From Synergistota bacterium (GTDB lineage Bacteria; Synergistota; Synergistia; Synergistales; Synergistaceae), in contig JAEXGR010000026.1 of NCBI GenBank assembly GCA_023450745.1, forward strand, positions 1-64,000: a stretch of DNA of 64,000 nucleotides, in the 5' to 3' direction. The notes below the pieces were generated by a model. It had not been told where the DNA came from. It saw nothing but the letters and a program-made list of their open reading frames with translations, and made no database searches. This document shows, piece after piece, positions 15,169-23,354 of this stretch. Position 1 is the stretch's first letter; every line of letters starts with the position of its first letter. Position numbers and translations under genes: made by a program.

Positions 15169-16545
15169 TTACCGGCATGTGACATATTTCTGTCTGCTAC
15201 TGGTAGGTTTTTCCGGTATCGTAGGTTCTATAAAGCCTTCTTTTATCAAAGGGGCCAATACATTCTTTCGGAAATATTCCCGATGTTTTATGCCGATATA
15301 ATCTTGTATCTCTGTCCTGCTTCTGGGAACAACGCAGAATTCTAAAATGGCTTCCAACATCCTGCGCGGCACTTGCGCGGTACTTGCGCGGTACTTGCGC
15401 GGTACTTGCGCGATATCGGCATCAGAGCCGCGTCCGCTGCGGTAGAAAACTACGGCAAAACCAGATTTCAGCCGTTTGAAGTCTAGCCTTACTTTTGCTT
15501 GGTCACAAGCGGTCTTTATGCGCTTTAATCCAGTACCGAAACTTTCAACGTCTTTTGAATAGTAAAGGCAGCGTGTAATCAACGGATTCCTGCGCACGGG
15601 GCGCTCGTCTCTCTCAATAAAGTCCTCTGGGGTGTGTCCAGCGGGGAAACGTCCAGGGTTATATATCTCGATTCTGTCCTTGAATATGGCAACCTCATTT
15701 GATTGCTGCGCGCTGTAATCCTTGTGGCAGAAAGAGTTGATCAGCGCTTCTCTCAATGCGGAAATCGGGATCTCCGGAATTTCTCTTCTTTGAAGCGAGT
15801 CTTCAAACTCGATTTTCCAGCGAATGTTATTTTTGATGTAGAGTTCGGCAGCTTCAACAAGTTCAAAAATATTTCCCGTATGTCTTTGAATATCATTGAA
15901 TGTCAGGCGTTCTTCCGTCGCGAAGATCGCCATTTGCAATTCAACCAGAGCGCTGTCGCAGAACAGCACTTTGCCGGCGTTTAAAAGGTAACTGCCGCAA
16001 GTCAACGACAGCTTATTGAGTACGGAAGCGGGATTCGTGTAATCGAAGTCGATCCGCTCTATCTCTCTGGCTTTACGAAGGTAAATTTTTAAGATATCCT
16101 CCTCTATGTCTTCCAGTGTGTAATCAGAAACCTTACTCTCCCACAAAACAGAGGAATCATTTTTTCGTAGGATGAACTCTTCTAACTGCTCTGGCGATAG
16201 AGGCAAATCTCTGTCTGCCACACGAATTTTTGCCTTGCCGTATGAGTAATATGGCGGATTTGTCCCTGAAAACTTCACTTCAACGCATGTCCTGCCATCC
16301 AACATCACCATGGAAATATGGGGAAAGATAGCCGGCTCTATGTGGTTTTCTATTGCCGTGCTAATATCGCGCAGCGTTTTTTCACTTATTGTCTGCCCGA
16401 TGGGAACGCCGTCCGGCCTTACGCCAAAATACAGAATTCCTGCACCATGCTTATTAAGTATGGCGCAGATAGAATCCATCGCCTCCTTCATCTCACTGGT
16501 GGATTTTTTATATTCTAAAGTTTCAGACTCAAAGCCTAAGCTCAT
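15169..16545 (-). CDS. AlbA_2 / HATPase_c_4 family putative transcriptional regulator
   Basis: The N-terminal half (residues ~5-125) is an AlbA_2 (Schlafen-like) domain with ESETLEYKKS and ILNKHGAGILYFGVRPDG. Residues ~230-370 form a GHKL ATPase-like domain with REALINSFCHKDYS, EIYNPGRFP and GTGLKRIKTACD. The C-terminal ~70 residues look like a winged helix (RTEIQDYIGIKHREYFRKN). The family (COG2865) is common next to mobile or defence genes; its function is unclear. A TTG at 16563 is an alternative start, but ATG 16545 is preferred. Four 11-bp tandem repeats at 15371-15414 sit exactly between the ATPase and winged-helix parts; they are read in three frames as IAQVPRKYRASTAQVPRR. A gain or loss of one unit would cut off the winged helix. 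The gene lies inside the prepilin island. Confidence 0.85.
   Translation of the reverse strand: MSLGFESETLEYKKSTSEMKEAMDSICAILNKHGAGILYFGVRPDGVPIGQTISEKTLRDISTAIENHIEPAIFPHISMVMLDGRTCVEVKFSGTNPPYYSYGKAKIRVADRDLPLSPEQLEEFILRKNDSSVLWESKVSDYTLEDIEEDILKIYLRKAREIERIDFDYTNPASVLNKLSLTCGSYLLNAGKVLFCDSALVELQMAIFATEERLTFNDIQRHTGNIFELVEAAELYIKNNIRWKIEFEDSLQRREIPEIPISALREALINSFCHKDYSAQQSNEVAIFKDRIEIYNPGRFPAGHTPEDFIERDERPVRRNPLITRCLYYSKDVESFGTGLKRIKTACDQAKVRLDFKRLKSGFAVVFYRSGRGSDADIAQVPRKYRASTAQVPRRMLEAILEFCVVPRSRTEIQDYIGIKHREYFRKNVLAPLIKEGFIEPTIPEKPTSSRQKYVTCR
15371..15414. repeat. 11-bp tandem repeat, four copies
   Basis: The unit ACTTGCGCGGT occurs at 15371, 15382, 15393 and, with the last two bases altered, at 15404. 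The unit length is not a multiple of three and the tract is inside a coding gene, so slippage shifts the reading frame. Confidence 0.9.
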
Positions 16546-16572
16546 TTTTATGATTTTCCACAACAGTGGCGG

Positions 16573-19146
16573 CTAATGAGATGGAGTAAAACCATACCAT
16601 ATACCAGGCGTTCCGTTGCTGTTTAGCTGATATTGTATGCCGTTTACACCGTCGTAGATACCACTGCTATTGCCATCACCATCTGATACGTTTCCAACTC
16701 CCTTTAAAATCTGATTATAACTGGTTTCGACTTCTGCAAGATTTGTAAATCCATAATCGTCGGGAGACTTTTTGATCTTATCACGCTCACTAGTCGAGAG
16801 GATATCTGAGAGTTCATACATTTTTGCGTTGCGGGGCATTATGGCCTGCAATTCCTTTTTCGTGAATCCGGGCGCCAGCACGATATCGTAAACCTTGGTA
16901 CCTTGACCGGCGGTTCCCGGCAGAGCGCGGAAGCCTATGAAGCGGTCTCTTTGCGGGGCCTTGAAGAGATTCGCTGCCGTGGTTTTGTTCACCGAAGTTG
17001 TCTGACCGTCTTGGTTGAGGTAACTGGCCTTTCTTATATCAGACATAATGCTCATGTCAACCGCTTGGAAAACTCCATTATAATAGCTGTTGTTGAAGGC
17101 CGTCGTTTTGGGTGACCTTGTAATGTACAGGTTGTTCTGGTATGACCATGTGTTGTTGTACCATAAGTTGTTGTTGTTGTTGTAATTGTAGCTACTGTAT
17201 GTATACAGTTTCCCGTACTCTCCTCTGTTGACATCAGATCCCACGAAATTGCCGTACCATACCGGGTTGGATAAGAAATAACTTTCACCACAGCCAAAGG
17301 GGTCTTTTTCGTCGGTGTCCTTCATCTCATCCAGAAATTTTGCCCTGATGATGTAGTGCGGAGACGCTTTATCACTGTTTGTGTAATATTCAAGTATCGT
17401 TACCATGAAGCGTCGCCTGACTTTCCATGGCCAGCTGTTGCCATTGATGCCATTGCTGCTACTGTTGAAGAGGAATTTTTGTGTCTTCATTTGTGAGGGT
17501 TCGTAAAACGGCCCGCCGTAAGAGCTGCTGTCGCTTTTGTTGACTTCTATATTCTCCACCCCAAAAGCCCCGGGACTGCTTGTTGGCCTGTTGTTTGCTT
17601 GGCTGTCATTTCCACTGTGGTGTCCTTGGGCGAAAAGGCGGACTGGGAAGCCATTGGCGCCGGCCGTATTGTTTTTTACATATTTGTCATACTGTAGCAT
17701 ATACCCGGTGTCGTCATAACGGATGTTTTTCCCGCTACCAACCCTCTCTGCGGCTCCGTTCAGCAACAGCCCATAGCCCTGAGATCCAGCGTCGACAAGT
17801 GCGTCCACGATGATGGAGATGTTTGTCGGCGATGAGTATGATTTTCCCCCTTCCTTGCTTCTCGCAATCACCTCTTTGAGGAATTCCATGGATATCTTGC
17901 CCATTACAGTACTGCCGTAAGTGCCGCTTTTTCTCTGTATCTGAATGTAACTGGTTCCATCGGCATCGACCACGGTACGCGCCGTATCGGCGTTCAGCGG
18001 GAAATTATCGCTGCGCTCACCGGTTTTTTCAAAAAGAGAAAGAGCTTCTTTCATATTGTTGAAGAATGGATTGGCATAAGGGGTTTTCTTTTCAAGCACG
18101 ACATATGGGGACCACCGGATGTCGCCCTCTTTTCTATCGCTCCCGTCTATTTTTGTGAGCGCAGGGAAGATCTTGCAGCGAATGACGCCAGCAACCCCCC
18201 ATAGTGCGGTCCCGCTTGCCGTTTTGGCGTAAAAATTACCTGAGGTCGATATGTTTTGTGTCGTAAGCGGTGTGCCGTCTTCTTTTACCAGTTTCCAGTA
18301 TCCGGTCTCTCGCTCGTCCCCCTCCGGCTTCGTGGTTTTTACATTTAGCGGCGCGTTCGTTGCTCCCGATATATACCATTCATAAGCGGAGCCATCTTTT
18401 ACTGAATAGCCGGGGTCTACTGATGGGTGGATGTCGTAGACTACACGCAGAGTTATACCTTTTTCAACGTTTGTTTTATTGTCTAAGTCGGTGTTCGGGT
18501 CGTTGGCGTCCCGCAAATGTAAGTTCTCAAGGACGACGTTATAATCTATCTCTGCGGTTGACGCATAGAATTTTAATACTTCTCCGGTGTAAAACTTGGT
18601 GGCAGCATGCACGATGATTTGTGATCCGCTGCGCTCCGGTTTGTTATATAAGGGAATATCAAGCGAAACCGTGTAATCGGCATCGGCGTTTTTGTCGCTC
18701 TCAGCTTTGGCCTTGGTGGACAATGTCATATTCAGTATTGCGTTAAGGTACTTCTCACCGGAGGTGACGATATTGACAGGGACGGTAAAGTTCAGGGCCT
18801 GGACTAATTCTGATCCAACAAGAGGTCTGCTTCCCTTATTATTGCGAACAGCAATGGCCCCATCTTCATTCAGGAAGAGATAATTTATGTTGTCGCTGGT
18901 CACTGTGGCAGGGAGTTCGTTCGTTTTCAGTATTTCTATTTCTTTCGTGGTCACGATCTTGGGATATACGGTTCTTTTGAAGGAATTTATGGTGAAACGG
19001 GCGGCGTTTATTGCCCTGCTGTGTGTTTCTGAGCGGGTGTAGCTTTTCAGGGAGGTCCCCACCGTCATTGTAATCGCTCCAACCGTTATCATGATGACGA
19101 TGACGCCTATTAGTATTTCTATAAGGGTAAAGCCGTTTTTTTTCAT
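16573..19146 (-). CDS. Very large prepilin-like protein (857 residues)
   Basis: The N-terminus MKKNGFTLIEILIGVIVI is a perfect short prepilin leader with cleavage after Gly and Glu at +5, followed by a ~20-residue hydrophobic helix. The remaining ~830 residues are an uncharacterised extracellular part rich in Thr, Ser, Asn and Tyr, with an Asn/Tyr-rich stretch (YNYNNNNNLWYNNTW) encoded in part by a GTT/AAC run near 17168. Typical minor pilins have 150-300 residues, so this resembles a pilin fused to a large adhesin-like tip domain (inference). It is the last gene of an operon starting at 19953 with PilX-like and PilV-like genes; the gap to the PilV-like gene is one base. Base composition is lower in GC than the flanking core genes. 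Confidence 0.8.
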   Translation of the reverse strand: MKKNGFTLIEILIGVIVIMITVGAITMTVGTSLKSYTRSETHSRAINAARFTINSFKRTVYPKIVTTKEIEILKTNELPATVTSDNINYLFLNEDGAIAVRNNKGSRPLVGSELVQALNFTVPVNIVTSGEKYLNAILNMTLSTKAKAESDKNADADYTVSLDIPLYNKPERSGSQIIVHAATKFYTGEVLKFYASTAEIDYNVVLENLHLRDANDPNTDLDNKTNVEKGITLRVVYDIHPSVDPGYSVKDGSAYEWYISGATNAPLNVKTTKPEGDERETGYWKLVKEDGTPLTTQNISTSGNFYAKTASGTALWGVAGVIRCKIFPALTKIDGSDRKEGDIRWSPYVVLEKKTPYANPFFNNMKEALSLFEKTGERSDNFPLNADTARTVVDADGTSYIQIQRKSGTYGSTVMGKISMEFLKEVIARSKEGGKSYSSPTNISIIVDALVDAGSQGYGLLLNGAAERVGSGKNIRYDDTGYMLQYDKYVKNNTAGANGFPVRLFAQGHHSGNDSQANNRPTSSPGAFGVENIEVNKSDSSSYGGPFYEPSQMKTQKFLFNSSSNGINGNSWPWKVRRRFMVTILEYYTNSDKASPHYIIRAKFLDEMKDTDEKDPFGCGESYFLSNPVWYGNFVGSDVNRGEYGKLYTYSSYNYNNNNNLWYNNTWSYQNNLYITRSPKTTAFNNSYYNGVFQAVDMSIMSDIRKASYLNQDGQTTSVNKTTAANLFKAPQRDRFIGFRALPGTAGQGTKVYDIVLAPGFTKKELQAIMPRNAKMYELSDILSTSERDKIKKSPDDYGFTNLAEVETSYNQILKGVGNVSDGDGNSSGIYDGVNGIQYQLNSNGTPGIWYGFTPSH

Positions 19147-19147
19147 T

Positions 19148-19501
19148 TTAATCAGCCCCTTCGGCTACATATAGTGAATAATGGTCATTTTCTGGCTGCG
19201 TAAATTTATAAATATTAAAAGGTATGACATCTCCGCTTATAGTGAATTGCCCATTTTGCACAAAGACTGCACCTGCGTCAGCGGCTTTGTTGTCGTGCTC
19301 GGCTGAACGATGCAACAGATAAGAGTCCACGTTGTTAAATAATGTCTGCCGCATGCCAAGATGCTCTCCAGAACCGGCTATTTCCCTCAACGAAAAGGTC
19401 ATGCTTCCAGCGAGGGCCAATAGTCCGATTGAGAAGATCAGGATACCGACCATGACCTCCACAAGAACGCTCCCATGTTTTCTCAGTTTACGGTACTCCA
19501 T
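19148..19501 (-). CDS. PilV-like minor prepilin
   Basis: The 117-residue product starts MEYRKLRKHGSVLVEVMVG. The Gly-Ser cleavage site, Glu at +5 and the hydrophobic helix ILIFSIGLLALAGSM are typical of PilV/GspI-type minor pilins, which prime assembly at the pilus tip. The short globular domain has no recognised motif. It overlaps the preceding PilX-like gene by 19 nt and is followed by the 857-residue prepilin after one base, so the three are co-translated. Confidence 0.82.
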   Translation of the reverse strand: MEYRKLRKHGSVLVEVMVGILIFSIGLLALAGSMTFSLREIAGSGEHLGMRQTLFNNVDSYLLHRSAEHDNKAADAGAVFVQNGQFTISGDVIPFNIYKFTQPENDHYSLYVAEGAD

Positions 19502-19953
19502 ATCAATTGTTTCTCCTCTGTTATTGGTAGCGGTATTCTTGCCGTAACGGCGGTGGTCTCTTCCAAGGTAAAGTTTGCCGTTTTGGAAACCTGTGCCCGT
19601 ATTACATATGCCGTGCTGTATCTCTGTACGGCTAATTTCGCATATAGTTTTACACCGCTTTCTTCTAATTTGATAGTATTTGAAGTTACCATACCGTCAC
19701 CTGTGCTTAGATTAATTTCGCTATTGAATACCGACTCCGCGATTGTATTCGTGAGAGAGCGTGCCAGTATTTCCCGTCGAAAAACAGGGAAATTTTCGTT
19801 TTGCGTTGCTTCAATCCTCAGCGTGGTCCAGTTCATGGAGACAACGACAGCTGTAATTATTGACAGCACGATGAAAGCGACCAATACGGTCATTAAAATC
19901 GCGATGCCCCGATGTCGTCTTTCATATATTTTCAATGGGGCAAAAAACGTCAA
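19483..19953 (-). CDS. PilX-like minor pilin assembly protein
   Basis: The 156-residue product has RRHRGIAILMTVLVAFIVLSIITAVV near its N-terminus. Like PilX/GspK proteins it has a hydrophobic helix after a basic leader and no obligatory Glu at +5. It is the first gene of the three-gene pilin operon (PilX-, PilV-like and giant prepilin). A perfect TATAAT on the minus strand at 19992-19997 could be its -10. The function is presumably initiation or tip assembly of a pilus or pseudopilus whose motor is coded elsewhere. Confidence 0.72.
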   Translation of the reverse strand: MTFFAPLKIYERRHRGIAILMTVLVAFIVLSIITAVVVSMNWTTLRIEATQNENFPVFRREILARSLTNTIAESVFNSEINLSTGDGMVTSNTIKLEESGVKLYAKLAVQRYSTAYVIRAQVSKTANFTLEETTAVTARIPLPITEEKQLIWSTVN

Positions 19954-19991
19954 TTTAACCCTCTCCTGTCTCTGACATTAAAGATAATGCT

Positions 19992-19997
19992 ATTATA
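19992..19997 (-). promoter_or_regulatory. Possible -10 box of the pilin operon
   Basis: The minus strand reads TATAAT about 40 nt before the PilX-like start. A matching -35 is not clear. Confidence 0.35.
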
Positions 19998-20025
19998 TAT
20001 GTTTTTGCATCAAATTGACCGTAAT

Positions 20026-20328
20026 CTATTCTTGATGTTTCCCGAAAATATGCGGCAGGCCCTCGTCTATTCTGTAGTTTCTGTAGTAGAGCGCGAGGTC
20101 GCAGAGCACCAGCGTGGTGTTCAGCGTGTAAGGGATGAGCATGTATATCGCCGTGCCGCTGACCAGCACTTTGGCGATGCCGGCTACATAGCCGGTCACT
20201 ATTATCAGCATGAAGGCGAGGCTCTTGCCCTTTCTCGTGCGGCTGACCCATGACTTATATATCGAGGCCGGCCAGGCGGCGGCGAAGCAGAGCAGCATCA
20301 CCGTTTCAAGAATATTGCTCCATAACAT
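20026..20328 (-). CDS. Small PQ-loop / SemiSWEET-like membrane protein
   Basis: The 100-residue product has three hydrophobic segments and the pattern AWPASIYKSWVSRTRKGKS after the first helix. This matches the loop of PQ-loop/SemiSWEET proteins, in which a Pro in TM1 is followed by a basic loop ending in GKS. The third segment ends in LVLCDLALYYRNYR, also typical. SemiSWEETs dimerise and move sugars or other small solutes; the substrate here is unknown. The gene lies 72 bp upstream of the pilin operon on the same strand and could be transcribed with it, though a functional link is not evident. GC content is higher than in the pilin genes. Confidence 0.65.
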   Translation of the reverse strand: MLWSNILETVMLLCFAAAWPASIYKSWVSRTRKGKSLAFMLIIVTGYVAGIAKVLVSGTAIYMLIPYTLNTTLVLCDLALYYRNYRIDEGLPHIFGKHQE

Positions 20329-20440
20329 TGTCGATTACCTCTCTTAACCGCCCGAACGCCTTTCGTCAAACCGGCGGCGGCGCGGGCGCGCGTTTTCTAT
20401 ATTATCTCACGTTTTGCGCCGATATTGCCAAGGCAAAGAC

Positions 20441-20940
20441 TTTAAAATGCCAGGACAGCAGCATTTACTTTTAGAAGCGGATAAAAACATCAAGCAACGC
20501 CTGTATAGGGCTGGTATTTGATTTTGAATTTACCTTGCTTCTGGTTTTTACTTCGCACATCACTAAAGACAAGCGTGCCTGTACTGTTGATGGAGGTCAT
20601 AACTCCTCCGCCGGCCTGCGGCCGGAGCCTCCTCGCGAGGGAGCCGAAAACAAGGCTGGTAGCTAAGGAGCATAAACCTTGTGCTGAGCCGGCCTTTATC
20701 ATTTTGCCTTCCTCTTTGAGGAAGGTGGGCCGGCGGCGATTTTCCGCCGGGTCGGAAGGAGTGTTGACCTTGACCTCGATTTTAAGCCCGCCGTATCTTG
20801 TTTCTTACCCTTTGGTTCCCACACGGTATTGAGCGGACACGACCGCCGCAGCAAGAAAAAGGCGATGCTCAAGGCAGCTCTTGACCCGCAAATTTTTCTT
20901 GTCCCACAAAAAGTAAATGCTGCCGCCCTGTTTAAAATGC
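20441..20940. mobile_element. MITE-like element with terminal inverted repeats and 10-bp target duplication
   Basis: The element spans 20451-20930 (480 bp). Its ends are inverted repeats of ~22 bp sharing CAGCATTTACTTTT, with 20 of 22 positions equal. It is flanked on both sides by the identical 10-mer TTTAAAATGC (20441-20450 and 20931-20940), a clear target-site duplication. Inside is a copy of the dispersed hairpin repeat (20590-20770). No transposase is encoded; open frames inside have no protein signature. The same termini bound the element at 32840-33445. It needs a transposase in trans. Confidence 0.85.
20590..20780. repeat. Dispersed hairpin-rich repeat, copy 2
   Basis: It contains the modules CTCCTCGCGAGGGAGC, AGGAAGGTGGGCCGGCGGCG and TTCCGCCGGGTCGGAAGGAGT in the order and spacing seen at 32.9 and 33.2 kb. 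It lies inside the MITE-like element. Confidence 0.8.
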
Positions 20941-21042
20941 GGGCGGAGATTGACGGCGGCGCTGCGCCCTTTAATAACGGTTTGGCTGAATAAAAAGTTT
21001 TCTGGACGGCGATTATTAAAGAGGCGGGATGAAAATCGGTAC
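20941..21042. other. Intergenic remainder before the Rrf2 promoter
   Basis: Together with 20329-20440 this flank of the MITE holds no gene; only the promoter at 21043-21071 follows. Confidence 0.4.
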
Positions 21043-21094
21043 TTGACCCCTTGATAGAAGTGGAATAGAATATCCATTATTCCAATATATATTG
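21043..21094 (+). promoter_or_regulatory. Rrf2-gene promoter and palindromic operator
   Basis: TTGACC (21043-21048) and TAGAAT (21066-21071) with a 17-bp spacer form a strong promoter. The perfect palindrome CAATATATATTG at 21083-21094 lies just after the expected transcription start and could bind the Rrf2 protein. Confidence 0.6.
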
Positions 21095-21112
21095 TGGAAG
21101 GAGGGAATCAAG

Positions 21113-21601
21113 CTGAATCCGATAGTAGACTTGCCCGAGCCGCTGCTTTTAGGTCTTCACGCCCTTGGCGAGCTTGCCAAAGAACCTGACAGATGCCTTA
21201 CCACGCAGCAGGTGGCGGCGGCGATCGGCACTTCGGAGCCTCACCTTTCAAAGGTGCTGCAGCGCCTCAATAAAGGCGGGCTGATCAAGTCCGTCCGCGG
21301 CCCCGGCGGCGGTTACCGGCTCAACTGCGTTCCATCCGAGACACCCCTTTATCCCATCTTTGAATTGCTTGGCGGCCCCTTTGAATCCAGAGGCTGCCGT
21401 CTTGAGGGCTGCCGCGGAAAGAAATGTTTTATCGGCGACATGATGGACGAGCTGTCGCGCGCTTTTTTCCGCTACCTCGAATCGCGCACTCTGGCCGACT
21501 TTACCTCATATTACACAAGCGGCACGGATGTGAGCATTGAAATCTCGGTCGTTACCCCGAGCTTGGGGCAGAAACATCCCAATTTCGGGCATGTTCATTA
21601 A
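21113..21601 (+). CDS. Rrf2-family transcriptional regulator
   Basis: Rrf2 proteins are winged-helix dimers that often sense Fe-S status, NO or redox state. The ~162-residue product has the family N-terminal helix (GLHALGELA), the recognition region TTQQVAAAIGTSEPHLSKVLQRL and the wing VRGPGGGYRLN. Three cysteines in CRLEGCRGKKC are spaced CX4CX4C, slightly tighter than the IscR cluster motif, so it may bind Fe-S. The start is unusual: the strong ribosome site GGAAGGAGGG (21096-21105) is 7 nt before an in-frame CTG at 21113, whereas TTG 21092 has no ribosome site and overlaps the palindrome. TTG 21131 is another option. It precedes the FadL-like gene by ~30 nt, so both are probably one operon. 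Confidence 0.87.
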   Translation: MNPIVDLPEPLLLGLHALGELAKEPDRCLTTQQVAAAIGTSEPHLSKVLQRLNKGGLIKSVRGPGGGYRLNCVPSETPLYPIFELLGGPFESRGCRLEGCRGKKCFIGDMMDELSRAFFRYLESRTLADFTSYYTSGTDVSIEISVVTPSLGQKHPNFGHVH

Positions 21602-21629
21602 TTTTATTATGGAAGAAGGATTGTGTTCA

Positions 21630-22910
21630 TTGAAGAGAAAAAATATGGTTGCGGCATTAATGCTGATGCTGCTGGCGCTGTCTCTCCCTGTTACCGCCTT
21701 TGCCGAGGGATTCGGCGTCTACGAATGGAGCGCGGCCGGTACGGCGATGGGCGATAACTATATGTTCGGAGAGAACGACCCCGCGGTACTCGCCTATAAC
21801 CCCGCGCAGATCACCAAGCTCAACGGCAGCTATCTAAGCTTCGGCACAAGCTGGGTGAATCCGGCGACGTCGATATCGTTTAAAAAAGGGCCGCTGAACA
21901 TGTATAATTCCGATGAATGGGATAACTCATACAGCCCGGCGATAATACCCTATATGTATTACGCGACCAAGGCCGGGAAAAACGCCTGGTGGGGCGTCGC
22001 CTTCTTCGCGCGTTTCGGAAACCAGATCGAATACGACGATCTTTGGCCTGGAAGATATGATACGGTCTATTCCGGCATAAAGGGCGTAACCCTTCAGCCG
22101 ACGTATGCTTTTAAAGTCAACGATAAGCTTTCCGCCGCCGTGGGGCTTGACATCAATTATGTTGGGCTGCGGATGAAGAAGGATATTCCAGCAATCAACG
22201 GGACCACATATCTGGGTGATTTAAGGTCAGATATCGACGGCAATAGTACGAATATAGGATGGGTAGCCTCCTTAATGTACGATTTTACGCCGAAAACGTC
22301 AGGCGCCATCGTTTATAGGTCACGAATCAAGCACACAATGGACGCGGACGCGAACTTTAACGGCAGTTTGCTGGCCGTCGGTCCTTATAAACTGGATACG
22401 CAGGCCCATGGCACGGTCACTCTTCCAGATTCTTTATCAATCGGTCTCGGGCACAAGTTCAACGATCGGACGCGCATGGAGATCAACGCCGTCTGGACCA
22501 ACTGGAGCACGTATAACGCGCTGAACCTGAGCTTTGACGATCCGATTCTCGGTAGAATCAGCGAATCCAACAATCCCAAAGATTGGGAGGCGGCCTGGCG
22601 TATCGGTATCGGTATCGAGCACAAGCTCAGCAAGAAGTGGAGCATTCTCGCCGGATATGTCTTCGACGAGAGCCCCGTGCCTGACAGGTATATGGACTTC
22701 ACCGTCCCGACAGGCGACCGCCACCGCGGCAGCATCGGCTTCAAGTACCGCCCGAACGAGACGAGCGAGCTTTCCTTCGCTTACACGGCGATCTGGGCCG
22801 GCAACAGAGACGTGGAGTCGCATATCGGCAATCTTGACTACCCGTCCGCCTACATCCACGACGGTCTGACACAGGTAGTCTCCATCGGATATAACATAAA
22901 GCTGAAATAA
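21630..22910 (+). CDS. OmpP1/FadL-family outer-membrane channel
   Basis: The product is an outer-membrane beta-barrel of the FadL group, which takes up hydrophobic compounds such as long-chain fatty acids or aromatics. It has a signal peptide (KRK, then ALMLMLLALSLPVTAFA) and the mature N-terminus EGFGVYEWSAAGTAMGD with NDPAVLAYNPAQITKL, a FadL hatch signature. The C-terminal part has alternating strands and ends with VSIGYNIKLK, a usual barrel ending. Length ~426 residues is typical. The start is probably TTG 21630, 9 nt after GAAGAAGGA (21612-21620); ATG 21609 lacks a ribosome site. It follows the Rrf2 gene closely. A strong hairpin terminator follows the stop. Confidence 0.87.
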   Translation: MKRKNMVAALMLMLLALSLPVTAFAEGFGVYEWSAAGTAMGDNYMFGENDPAVLAYNPAQITKLNGSYLSFGTSWVNPATSISFKKGPLNMYNSDEWDNSYSPAIIPYMYYATKAGKNAWWGVAFFARFGNQIEYDDLWPGRYDTVYSGIKGVTLQPTYAFKVNDKLSAAVGLDINYVGLRMKKDIPAINGTTYLGDLRSDIDGNSTNIGWVASLMYDFTPKTSGAIVYRSRIKHTMDADANFNGSLLAVGPYKLDTQAHGTVTLPDSLSIGLGHKFNDRTRMEINAVWTNWSTYNALNLSFDDPILGRISESNNPKDWEAAWRIGIGIEHKLSKKWSILAGYVFDESPVPDRYMDFTVPTGDRHRGSIGFKYRPNETSELSFAYTAIWAGNRDVESHIGNLDYPSAYIHDGLTQVVSIGYNIKLK

Positions 22911-22926
22911 GTTATATAAATTTCTG

Positions 22927-22976
22927 ATAACGAAAGCGGGAGGGCCGTCAATAGATGCCCTCCCGCTTCCGTTATT
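22927..22976 (+). terminator. Long hairpin terminator after the FadL-like gene
   Basis: AAGCGGGAGGGC (22934-22945) pairs with GCCCTCCCGCTT (22957-22968); the stem extends by ATAACG/CGTTAT with one mismatch. Confidence 0.8.
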
Positions 22977-23354
22977 GGGAGAAATTCAATCAGGTCGCTT
23001 CAAGGCGGTTTTAAACCAAGTTCAAATCTGAGGTCAAAACTCCTCCGCCGGCCTCACCGGAGCTCTGATGTACCTGCCAGCCGAGCCGCGCGAAATTAAA
23101 GATTTTGGCTCCCTGGCCGCCTCAGGAGAGGGAACCGAAACTGGGCACATCGACAGCATACTCGTGTCTGCTATACAGATAATTGCTGTGCTTTCTGCAA
23201 ATAAAAGAAAACAGGTTAACGCCGTCGGCGTCAAAAATTTATCTTCGTCCTATATTCACGGTTGGCATACGCGGGTTGTTTTTGTGTGGTGAAATATTAA
23301 GATTAAAATATTTAACTAGAGGCATACACCTTTCCGATGGCATAGTTAAAAACG
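22977..23354. repeat. Degenerate copy 3 of the dispersed repeat, then featureless DNA
   Basis: From ~23028 to 23125 partial modules occur: GGTCAAAACTCCTCCGCCGG, then GGCTCCCTGGCCGCCTCAGG. The order matches the dispersed repeat but the hairpins are degraded. The rest, to 23354, holds no gene or signal that I can recognise. Confidence 0.5.

Noticed and set aside
20490..20832. Open frames inside the MITE-like element
   Set aside because: They read through hairpin repeats that are also present elsewhere without conserved frames.
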